A DNA stretch of 5,981 nt from Cuniculiplasma sp. (GTDB lineage Archaea > Thermoplasmatota > Thermoplasmata > Thermoplasmatales > Thermoplasmataceae). Where the stretch lies: positions 13,933 through 19,913 of the forward strand of contig JAGDXN010000006.1 of NCBI GenBank assembly GCA_023256455.1, written 5' to 3'. Positions 1 through 5,180 of this stretch are shown here, in pieces; the stretch's first letter is position 1; each line of letters opens with the position of its first letter. Below the pieces are notes generated by a model, which searched no databases, was not told where the DNA came from, and saw only the letters and a program-made list of their open reading frames with translations. Both the position numbers and the translations under genes were made by a program.

Positions 1-263
1 CCAAGCACCTCATCGGATACTCTTATCCTTGCAGTTTCTCCCCTGAACTTTACCACGGTGTTGGTATTATCAAGACCGCTGGTCGCGCCGAATACCTGAA
101 CAACCGCTATGCCGTTGCTCGTATCCAGAACCTGCCCCGATTTGATCTGCCCGTCCGGAGTTTCTATGGACACCATCTCATTATATCCTGCATTCGTTAC
201 ACCTTCAACAAACAGGAGAGGTCCACTTATCTCCCTTATACTCTTGTATCCAACCTTAGCCAT
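1..263 (-). CDS. atpB: A-type ATP synthase subunit B, N-terminal part (cut by window edge)
   Basis: This is the non-catalytic nucleotide-binding subunit that alternates with subunit A in the A3B3 head of the archaeal ATP synthase, on the cytoplasmic side of the membrane. Only the first 87 codons are in the window. They begin MAKVGYKSIREISGP and continue with the beta-barrel domain signatures of the family: NAGYNEMVSI (around residues 25-34), GQVLDTS and a VVQVFGATSGLD stretch (around residues 52-63). The nucleotide-binding core and the arginine finger expected of this subunit lie outside the window. The ATG at 263-261 shares one base with the TAA stop of atpA (TAATG) and has a strong Shine-Dalgarno sequence inside the end of atpA, so the two head subunits are probably made by coupled translation in matching amounts. 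The family call is very secure. Confidence 0.97.
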   Translation of the reverse strand, partial: MAKVGYKSIREISGPLLFVEGVTNAGYNEMVSIETPDGQIKSGQVLDTSNGIAVVQVFGATSGLDNTNTVVKFRGETARIRVSDEVL

Positions 264-2017
264 TAATTATCACCCCTCAGTGCCTTAATATCCTTCTCGA
301 TGGATTCCATTGCATCCTTTATGTATTTGTCCAGATCGGAATCCCTGACCTCCTTTATCCTGGATATTTTTTCCTTTGATGGTATGTTCTGGAGAGAATC
401 CATTCCAACTCCTGATGATATGGCATTCTCAATCTGGTCTGAATAAAACATGATTAACTTCATCATGAGGCTCTGCTTCTTTGTGGAACAATATTGATCC
501 ACATCATCAAAGGCACTCTGCTGCAGGAAATCTTCCCTTATGATTCTTGCCACATCAAGAGTTGCCTTCTCCTTGTCAGGAAGGGCATCATATCCCACAA
601 GCTGCACAACTTCCTGAAGCTCTGCCTCCTTCTGGAGTATTCCCATCATCTTCCCATGGGTTGCGGGCCAGTCTTTCCATACGTTGTCTGCAAACCAGGG
701 AAGCAGTTCGTCCAGATAGAGTGAATATGAGTTCAGCCAGTTAATGGATGGAAAATGCCTTCTGGAAGCAAGGGAAGCATCCAGTGCCCAGAATACCCTT
801 GTTACACGAAGTGTGTTCTGGGAAACAGGCTCAGATATGTCTCCTCCCGGTGGTGATACTGCACCCACAATGGTAATTGAGCCATTTCTATCTGGTGACC
901 CGTCGATGATTGCATTTCCTGATCTTTCATAGAATTCGGAAAGCCTCCTTCCCAGATAGGCAGGATATCCTTCTTCTCCGGGCATCTCCTCCAGCCTGCC
1001 CGAAATCTCCCTGAGGGCCTCTGCCCATCTTGATGTGCTGTCTGCCATCAGGGCTATTCCATATCCCATGTCCCTGTAATATTCTGCTATGGAAATACCA
1101 GTGTATATGCTTGCTTCTCTTGCGGCAACAGGCATGTTTGATGTATTTGCGATAAGAATTGTCCTTTCCATCAGCGGCTTTCCGCTCTTTGGATCCTGGA
1201 GCTCAGGGAATGTCGTCAGGATTTCTGTCATTTCATTTCCCCTTTCTCCGCATCCCACATACACAACAATATCGCTGTCAGCCCATTTTGAAAGCTGGTG
1301 CTGAACCACTGTCTTTCCCGAACCAAACGGACCCGGAACTGCAACGGTTCCACCCTTTGCCACCGGGAAAAGGGCATCTATTACTCTCTGCCCTGTTACA
1401 AGGGGTATGGATGGTGGAAGTTTTGATTTTACACCCCTTATGGTTCTAACCGGCCACTCCTGCCTCATGGTCAGTTTGTTTTGCCCATTCTTTCCCTTAA
1501 TGTGAGCAAACACATCGGTTATCTTGAGCTTGCCCTCCATTATCTCCTCCACTTCTCCATATACCCCTGCAGGAGCCATTATTTTGTGTTCTATGAGAGA
1601 TGTTTCCTGTACAGTTCCAAGAATCTGTCCAGCCTTCACACTATCTCCCTTCTTTACCACAGGAACAAAATCCCATTCTTTTTTGGTATCAAGAGGGCTT
1701 GCCGTATATCCCCTTCTTATAAAATCGCCCGTTTTATCTCTTATGACATCGAGCGGTCTCTGAATTCCATCATATATGGATTTTAAAAGCCCCGGACCAA
1801 GTTCCACTGAGAGGGGCCTTCCAGTGGTTTCAACCTTTTCTCCTGGCTTTATTCCACTGGTATCTTCATAAACCTGGATAGTTGCCCTGTTTCCAGTAAG
1901 TCTTATAATCTCACCTACCAGGTTCAAATCTCCCACTCTAACAACGTCATACATTTTTGATCCTTTTATATCTTCAGCTGTAACTACCGGGCCTGAAACC
2001 CTGACAATTTTACCCAT
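263..2017 (-). CDS. atpA: A-type ATP synthase catalytic subunit A, without intein
   Basis: This is the catalytic subunit of the A3B3 head, which makes or hydrolyses ATP as the central stalk turns. The protein has 584 residues, the normal intein-free length. Visible in order are the N-terminal beta-barrel (about 1-70), the non-homologous insert typical of A/V-type A subunits (about 115-190), the Walker A loop GPFGSGKT (229-236), the CGERGNE segment with the catalytic glutamate E258 (256-262), the Walker B region ending LMADSTSRWAEALRE (D326), the VSPPGGDISEPV loop (388-399) and a helical C-terminal domain. The start follows the atpF stop by 4 nt and has a good Shine-Dalgarno sequence; its stop overlaps the atpB start. 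Related Thermoplasma genes are known to carry an intein in the Walker A loop; here both that site and the VYVG/CGERG site are uninterrupted. No key residue is missing. Confidence 0.98.
   Translation of the reverse strand: MGKIVRVSGPVVTAEDIKGSKMYDVVRVGDLNLVGEIIRLTGNRATIQVYEDTSGIKPGEKVETTGRPLSVELGPGLLKSIYDGIQRPLDVIRDKTGDFIRRGYTASPLDTKKEWDFVPVVKKGDSVKAGQILGTVQETSLIEHKIMAPAGVYGEVEEIMEGKLKITDVFAHIKGKNGQNKLTMRQEWPVRTIRGVKSKLPPSIPLVTGQRVIDALFPVAKGGTVAVPGPFGSGKTVVQHQLSKWADSDIVVYVGCGERGNEMTEILTTFPELQDPKSGKPLMERTILIANTSNMPVAAREASIYTGISIAEYYRDMGYGIALMADSTSRWAEALREISGRLEEMPGEEGYPAYLGRRLSEFYERSGNAIIDGSPDRNGSITIVGAVSPPGGDISEPVSQNTLRVTRVFWALDASLASRRHFPSINWLNSYSLYLDELLPWFADNVWKDWPATHGKMMGILQKEAELQEVVQLVGYDALPDKEKATLDVARIIREDFLQQSAFDDVDQYCSTKKQSLMMKLIMFYSDQIENAISSGVGMDSLQNIPSKEKISRIKEVRDSDLDKYIKDAMESIEKDIKALRGDN
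270..278 (-). promoter_or_regulatory. Strong ribosome binding site for atpB
   Basis: Read on the minus strand this is GAGGGGTGA, six bases before the atpB ATG. It lies inside the last codons of atpA and is the best Shine-Dalgarno match in the window. It fixes the atpB start at the ATG that overlaps the atpA stop codon. Confidence 0.75.
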
Positions 2018-2021
2018 ATCT

Positions 2022-2027
2022 TCACCT
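2022..2027 (-). promoter_or_regulatory. Ribosome binding site for atpA, overlapping the atpF stop
   Basis: On the minus strand this reads AGGTGA, four bases before the atpA ATG. Its last three bases are the atpF stop codon, so ribosomes ending atpF finish on the site that starts atpA. This supports the atpA start at 2017 and suggests coupled translation. Confidence 0.7.
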
Positions 2028-2351
2028 ACCTATATCTACACCAAGTATACGCTTGGCCATGGATGAGAGCGATTCCTCATTTTCCTGGCCAGGCATTGGA
2101 ATGAACATTATGAGAGGGTTCATCATACTCTCATAATGAGTCATCAACCTTGTATCCATATACTTTTTAACGCTTTCACTTACGAATATAACTGAATATT
2201 TTTTTGATTTTGAAAATTCTTCAAGTTTATTTAAGGCCTCTTCCCCTGTGTACTCAAAGGAATCAATTATGCCAATGAGCCTGAAGCCAAGGGCAAGCGA
2301 TCTCTCCCCTATAACGCATATCTTTCCTTCTGAACCTTCAAATTTATCCAT
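2022..2351 (-). CDS. atpF: A-type ATP synthase subunit F
   Basis: Subunit F is a small soluble protein of the central stalk that sits with subunit D inside the A3B3 head. The 109-residue protein matches the family: an N-terminal strand KICVIGERSLALGFRLIGI (about 10-28, the family's 'ViG..d...GFrLaGi' pattern), a middle strand YSVIFVSESV, then the PLIMFIPMPG strand and a final LGVDIG near the C-terminus, giving an alternating alpha/beta fold of CheY-like type. I chose the ATG at 2351 rather than the GTG one codon upstream (2354): a GGTG Shine-Dalgarno core at 2357-2360 is five bases from the ATG but only two from the GTG, and the ATG overlaps the atpC stop as TGATG, the same layout as the atpE/atpC junction. 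The GTG would add only one residue. Confidence 0.93.
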   Translation of the reverse strand: MDKFEGSEGKICVIGERSLALGFRLIGIIDSFEYTGEEALNKLEEFSKSKKYSVIFVSESVKKYMDTRLMTHYESMMNPLIMFIPMPGQENEESLSSMAKRILGVDIGR

Positions 2352-3406
2352 CACAGCACCAGCATCCTTTTAATCCTGTCCTTATCCATACCGTGAGCCT
2401 TGCCGGCAAATATCTTCCTCAGGTTGTTCCTTTCATTTTCTGCAAGTATTATACTGTAGAAAATTGAACCAATGGAACTTGACTGGGAGGCCAGCTTGGG
2501 CATATTCTTTCTGAATGAGCTTTTCCTTATCTCTATTTCAAGATCACCAAGGCTCATATTCTTCAACTCATCTGTTTGCTCCAGGTTGAAATATTTGATT
2601 ATCTGCTCCCTCATGGCCATATGATCCCCTGAACTGTACATTTCTGTGAGCTGCTTAATTTTAATGTTTCCGTAATCAATGAGACCGGGAGATATTGAGG
2701 AGAAGTCAAGTTTCAGCTCCTTTGCCTTGATTATGGTTGTGAGGTTCTTAATATCAACCTGCTCCCTGAAGTAATACCTTAAGGGTGCCTCATCACCCCT
2801 GAAAAACTTCAGAGAATCAACAAGTCTTGAAAAATAAGCAATATCCAGAGCATATAACAGGATAGATATGTCCCTTTCCTTTCTGTATTCGTCAATAAAG
2901 CGGAGCATGTAAACTCCATAGCCTAACTTTGTAAGATATTTGGTTATGGATTCGACATCGCTCTCGTTAATCATAAGGGAGTAATCTTCCTTTGTGATGA
3001 GGTTGCTTGTCAAGCCTATGGGGAACCTGCTTGAATCCACTATAAACAGATCTTCCATGTCTACCTTTCTTCCCAGGAATTTTGATGTGATTATACTCTT
3101 AATACTTTCAATATCCCATCTTGAAACATAACTCTTAATTACTTCCATTGCACCTGATGGTGGTGCCTCAACCACCTTCAGTATATATGATATCATCTTC
3201 CTGGTTGATGCAAGTTCAAGCAGGTCATATCCAGAATAGAATGTGGAAAGGGCCTTTAGATGCTCCTGGTAAGATGTACCCTCAAGGACAGCCATTATAT
3301 CTGTGGGATTTGCAGCATCAATAATTCTATTAATGGCATCTTCAGTGAGAAGCTCACTCTTTAAAATCCTTGCCTTTGCGGCTGAACCTGCATAAGTTGC
3401 ATCCAT
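2351..3406 (-). CDS. atpC: A-type ATP synthase subunit C (AC39/subunit d family)
   Basis: Subunit C is a funnel-shaped, all-helical protein that joins the membrane rotor ring to the central stalk. The 351-residue product is in the usual size range for this poorly conserved family. It shows the family's internal three-fold repeat: SRWDIESIKSIITSKFLGRK (about 94-113), EQVDIKNLTTIIKAKEL (about 214-230) and a final ENERNNLRKIFAGKAHGMDK (about 322-341), each of the form 'D/E..NI..I...K'. The start is taken as the ATG at 3406, which overlaps the atpE TGA by one base; a TTG directly before it (3409) would add one residue and is less likely. The stop overlaps the atpF start in the same manner. Position between E and F is the standard archaeal order. 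No membrane segment is seen. Confidence 0.95.
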   Translation of the reverse strand: MDATYAGSAAKARILKSELLTEDAINRIIDAANPTDIMAVLEGTSYQEHLKALSTFYSGYDLLELASTRKMISYILKVVEAPPSGAMEVIKSYVSRWDIESIKSIITSKFLGRKVDMEDLFIVDSSRFPIGLTSNLITKEDYSLMINESDVESITKYLTKLGYGVYMLRFIDEYRKERDISILLYALDIAYFSRLVDSLKFFRGDEAPLRYYFREQVDIKNLTTIIKAKELKLDFSSISPGLIDYGNIKIKQLTEMYSSGDHMAMREQIIKYFNLEQTDELKNMSLGDLEIEIRKSSFRKNMPKLASQSSSIGSIFYSIILAENERNNLRKIFAGKAHGMDKDRIKRMLVL

Positions 3407-3975
3407 CAATCTGCACCCATTAGACTCACAAGTTTCTCTTCCAGATCCTCTTTTTTCTCATTGAGAACAGAATTTAATGTTAAATCGAGAGTTCTTTTTC
3501 CATCCTTTGATGTGGCAATTATGCCAATCTGCTCATCCTTTGTTTCCTCTGTTTTAAAATCCCCGTCAATTTTTGTTATGATCTTTTTATCCTTTGAGCA
3601 TACCCTTACTGTGCATTTTGCTCCAAGCTCCTTGAGGCATGTTTCGACAGATTTCTCAATGAAAGATTCGTATTCAGGGAGCTTTCTTATCTTTTCGCCC
3701 ATTGACTGGATATTTTCCATAAACTCCCTTATGAGTGAAGATTTCCTGTCCATTATTATGCTTCTGTATTCCAGAAGGGATTCATCTTCTCCCCTCTTCT
3801 CCAGATTCTTCAGGTCCTCAGATGTCTTTTTTTCCCATTCTGCTTGAAGTTCTTTGATCTTCCCTTCCTTAGTGGCGTTTATGTCATTCAGTTGAGACTC
3901 GCATTGCTTCTGCAACTCTGCGAGCCTTGCCTTACCTTTGTTTTCGATTTCTTTTATTATCTCATCAGACGACAT
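3406..3975 (-). CDS. atpE: A-type ATP synthase subunit E (peripheral stalk)
   Basis: Subunit E forms the peripheral stalk, normally as a coiled-coil pair with subunit H, and holds the A3B3 head still against rotor torque. The 189-residue protein fits: residues 1 to about 105 are highly charged, rich in K and E, with hydrophobic residues spaced as in a long coiled coil. A C-terminal globular part (about 110-189) has alternating strands, such as CTVRVCSKD and IGIIATSKDG followed by RTLDLTLNSVL, as in the head-binding domain of the family. Two cysteines in the C-terminal half (C120 and C125, in AKCTVRVCS) are close together. The gene lies 7 nt after atpK, with a GTGAG sequence before its ATG, and its stop overlaps the atpC start. 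The partner gene for subunit H is not in the window. Confidence 0.93.
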   Translation of the reverse strand: MSSDEIIKEIENKGKARLAELQKQCESQLNDINATKEGKIKELQAEWEKKTSEDLKNLEKRGEDESLLEYRSIIMDRKSSLIREFMENIQSMGEKIRKLPEYESFIEKSVETCLKELGAKCTVRVCSKDKKIITKIDGDFKTEETKDEQIGIIATSKDGKRTLDLTLNSVLNEKKEDLEEKLVSLMGAD

Positions 3976-3982
3976 CTGGATC

Positions 3983-4288
3983 TCACAGAACTCCCTTCAG
4001 GAGGACAATTCCAAGAACCAAACCTATAATCCACAGGGTTTCAGGGATCACAAAGAATATAAGAACCTGACCAAATTTCTCAGGTTTCTCCGCAATTATA
4101 CCCATTCCAGATGCTCCAATACCCTGCTGAGCCATACCTGTACCTATAAGACCTCCGGCTATGGCAATGGCAGCCGCTATGGCTTCCAGTGCGTATGTAT
4201 AGTTTATTGTTGTACCGGTTGTAGCCTGTGCAGGAGATGCTACCAGTACGGCAATGGCACCTATTATTGAACTTGTGTCTACAAACAT
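3983..4288 (-). CDS. atpK: A-type ATP synthase subunit K (rotor-ring proteolipid c)
   Basis: Several copies of this membrane protein form the ion-carrying rotor ring. The 101 residues contain a two-helix hairpin: helix 1 from about 33 to 62, rich in Ala and Gly (ALEAIAAAIAIAGGLIG), a polar cytoplasmic loop AEKPEKFG (66-73), and helix 2 from about 74 to 98 with the ion-binding glutamate E83 in FFVIPETLWIIG. Q54 and Q55 in helix 1 and T84 next to E83 are possible extra ion ligands. Before helix 1 is a further hydrophobic stretch (about 8-19) ending SPAQATT, which looks like a leader peptide with an A-x-A cleavage site, although the N-terminus has no positive charge. No later in-frame ATG would leave the hairpin intact. 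It is the first gene of the cluster, which suits a subunit needed in many copies. Confidence 0.95.
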   Translation of the reverse strand: MFVDTSSIIGAIAVLVASPAQATTGTTINYTYALEAIAAAIAIAGGLIGTGMAQQGIGASGMGIIAEKPEKFGQVLIFFVIPETLWIIGLVLGIVLLKGVL

Positions 4289-4293
4289 GAAAA

Positions 4294-4297
4294 TCCT
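4294..4297 (-). promoter_or_regulatory. Weak ribosome binding site for atpK
   Basis: The minus strand reads AGGA five bases before the atpK ATG. If transcription begins about 25 nt after the TATA-like box at 4319-4326, the mRNA would start close to this site. The 5' leader would then be very short and the site may contribute little. Confidence 0.35.
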
Positions 4298-4318
4298 GAT
4301 TGCCCAATGAAGACTTTT

Positions 4319-4326
4319 TATTTAAA
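4319..4326 (-). promoter_or_regulatory. TATA-like promoter element of the ATP synthase cluster
   Basis: On the minus strand this reads TTTAAATA, preceded by a purine-rich stretch (GAGAATTAAA) that could serve as a TFB recognition element. Its centre is about 34 nt before the atpK ATG, which predicts a transcript start near 4297 and a leader of about 10 nt. No other promoter-like sequence with room to work is visible inside the cluster, since the genes abut, so this probably drives all six genes. Confidence 0.5.
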
Positions 4327-4346
4327 TTTAATTCTCAGAATCCTTA

Positions 4347-4373
4347 TTTGCAATTTCAACAGGCCTTTGCAAT
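4347..4373. repeat. Octamer direct repeat upstream of the atpK promoter
   Basis: TTTGCAAT occurs at 4347-4354 and again at 4366-4373, a spacing of 19 bp or nearly two helical turns. Each copy contains the palindrome TTGCAA. The pair lies about 20-50 bp upstream of the atpK TATA-like box, a place where archaeal activators often bind, and more than 90 bp from the promoter of the divergent gene. It may be a regulator site; chance in AT-rich DNA is not excluded. Confidence 0.35.
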
Positions 4374-4464
4374 CATTGAAATCATTTTATTTATATTTTT
4401 TCATATTTAAATCTCTTAATTTTTACAGCTTGCACCGGAAACATGAGGAAAAAGGTGAAAATGG

Positions 4465-4470
4465 TTTTAT
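4465..4470 (+). promoter_or_regulatory. TATA-like element of the FHA gene
   Basis: TTTTAT, preceded by the purine-rich GGTGAAAATGG, is centred about 25-26 nt before the ATG at 4493. That spacing predicts transcription starting at or next to the start codon. There is no Shine-Dalgarno sequence close to the ATG, which agrees with a leaderless mRNA. Confidence 0.4.
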
Positions 4471-4492
4471 GCCTTGATTTTATGAGTACCAT

Positions 4493-4816
4493 ATGAATAA
4501 CGATAAGGATTTTGTTGCAATTTTTTCAAATGGGTCTGACATGAGGATTGTGGACGGCAAGGTCATGGGGAGATCAGATTTCGAGGGCAGAATTGAGGAT
4601 GAACTCAAATTACAATACGTCTCGAGAGAACAGGTTAAGTTTTACCTGGAGAATGGAAATCTCCAGATTGAGGAATTACCATCAAGCAAGAATGGTACCT
4701 GGCTAATCTCCGGAGGCAAGGTTGAAAAACTTGAGAAGGGGAAGAGGTATAAGGTGAATCCCGGTGATGAAATAAACTTTTCAAAATCTGTAACTGTGAA
4801 GATAGAGGAGCAATAA
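4493..4816 (+). CDS. Small stand-alone FHA-domain protein
   Basis: FHA domains bind phosphothreonine peptides and so link kinases to partner proteins. The 107-residue protein is little more than one such domain. It shows G26-R27-S28 (the family GR motif), YVSREQ at 42-47 (family S-x-x-H, here with Gln in place of His), SSKNGTWL at 64-71 (the N-G-T motif) and NPGDEINF at 89-96 before the last strand. The phosphate-contacting Arg27 and Ser44 and the Asn67-Gly68 pair are present, so binding should be possible; the replaced His is mainly structural in the family. No signal peptide, membrane segment or second domain is seen. It is transcribed away from the ATP synthase cluster and has a leaderless-type promoter. 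Its partner kinase and target are unknown; nearness to the ATP synthase does not by itself show a functional link. Confidence 0.85.
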   Translation: MNNDKDFVAIFSNGSDMRIVDGKVMGRSDFEGRIEDELKLQYVSREQVKFYLENGNLQIEELPSSKNGTWLISGGKVEKLEKGKRYKVNPGDEINFSKSVTVKIEEQ

Positions 4817-4819
4817 AAA

Positions 4820-5099
4820 TTGAAAAATTTTCCACAACAATATTTGGAACTTTGGAAAAACTGCCTTTCAAGGAAAAACCAAAGTGCCCCATTCCTTTCA
4901 CCCTTTTTCATTATAAAAATTAGAATTTCTCTTTTATAAATCCAGACATTAACAACAACGGCATCAAAGGAATCTGCCCTATTATCAAAGAACCTTGATG
5001 CATTCCGATTCAGATAAACTATCATAATAATGTCCTTGCCATTCCTGACTTTAAGCATTACATTCCCTTAATCTTCAGGAGTAGATAGATCTCAGCCAT
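4820..5099 (-). pseudogene. Possible decayed gene with a Nudix-like N-terminal segment
   Basis: A minus-strand ATG at 5099 opens a 13-codon frame (MAEIYLLLKIKGM) whose TAA overlaps an ATG at 5058 (TAATG). The frame from 5058 then reads through the intergenic region and on into the antisense of the FHA gene. Its residues 31-64 contain FDAVVVNV, a few residues later REILIFIMKKGERNGALWFF, then a frame that loses sense. The order 'DAVVV ... REIL ... KKGE..G.LW.F' resembles the first strands of Nudix hydrolases, where the G-x-W-x-x-PGG segment would come next. Here CCTTGAAAGGCAG in another frame sits where CCTGGAGGCAG would encode PGG. The Nudix box itself is absent. This may be the debris of a gene cut off by the FHA gene, or a coincidence. 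An intact short protein cannot be ruled out. Confidence 0.22.
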
Positions 5100-5151
5100 A
5101 ATTATTCTGCAACTCCGAAGCTTTGCCTGTTTAGATTATAAACACAAACAC

Positions 5152-5157
5152 ATTATA
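5152..5157 (+). promoter_or_regulatory. TATA-like element of the crotonase-family gene
   Basis: ATTATA, within ATTATAGTATAT, is centred about 26-27 nt before the ATG at 5181. This is the spacing of a leaderless archaeal promoter. The only Shine-Dalgarno-like bases (GAAGG at 5165-5169) are about 11 nt from the ATG, too far to be convincing. Confidence 0.4.
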
Positions 5158-5180
5158 GTATATCGAAGGTATACAATTAT

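Larger units (their letters stand above)
4817..5180. other. Intergenic region without a convincing intact gene
   Basis: These 364 bases between the FHA and crotonase genes are AT-rich. On the plus strand I see only U-rich tracts (4904-4908, 4926-4936) that might end FHA transcription, and the crotonase promoter near the right end. On the minus strand is the possible gene relic listed separately, with a TATA-like TTTATAAT (5142-5135) about 39 nt before an ATG at 5099. I see no strong hairpin, tRNA or long repeat. Confidence 0.6.

Noticed and set aside
1481..1786. Plus-strand open frames (up to 101 codons) opposite atpA, with others at 494-1449
   Set aside because: They lie inside the strongly conserved atpA gene on the opposite strand and show no domain, promoter or ribosome site of their own.
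3461..3847. 128-codon open frame on the plus strand opposite atpE
   Set aside because: It is fully antisense to a clear ATP synthase gene, its product (rich in Ser and Phe) is the expected mirror of Lys/Glu-rich coding sequence, and it matches no family I recognise.
3991..4003. Small hairpin (CTCCT-GAA-GGGAG on the minus strand) at the 3' end of atpK that might adjust K mRNA level
   Set aside because: The stem is only five pairs including a G-U pair, lies in coding sequence, and is not followed by a U-run; chance is the simpler reading.
3938..4270. 110-codon plus-strand frame opposite atpK and the start of atpE
   Set aside because: Cys/Tyr-rich low-complexity product caused by the repeated Ala/Gly codons of atpK read in antisense; no supporting signals.
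4080..4307. Minus-strand frame overlapping atpK in another frame
   Set aside because: Its product is a His/Arg/Tyr-rich string produced by the atpK codons out of frame; atpK itself is unmistakable.
4482..4496. Four-codon micro-frame ATG-AGT-ACC-ATA-TGA overlapping the FHA start (ATGA)
   Set aside because: It has no ribosome site and would lie before the predicted leaderless transcript start, so it is probably not transcribed.
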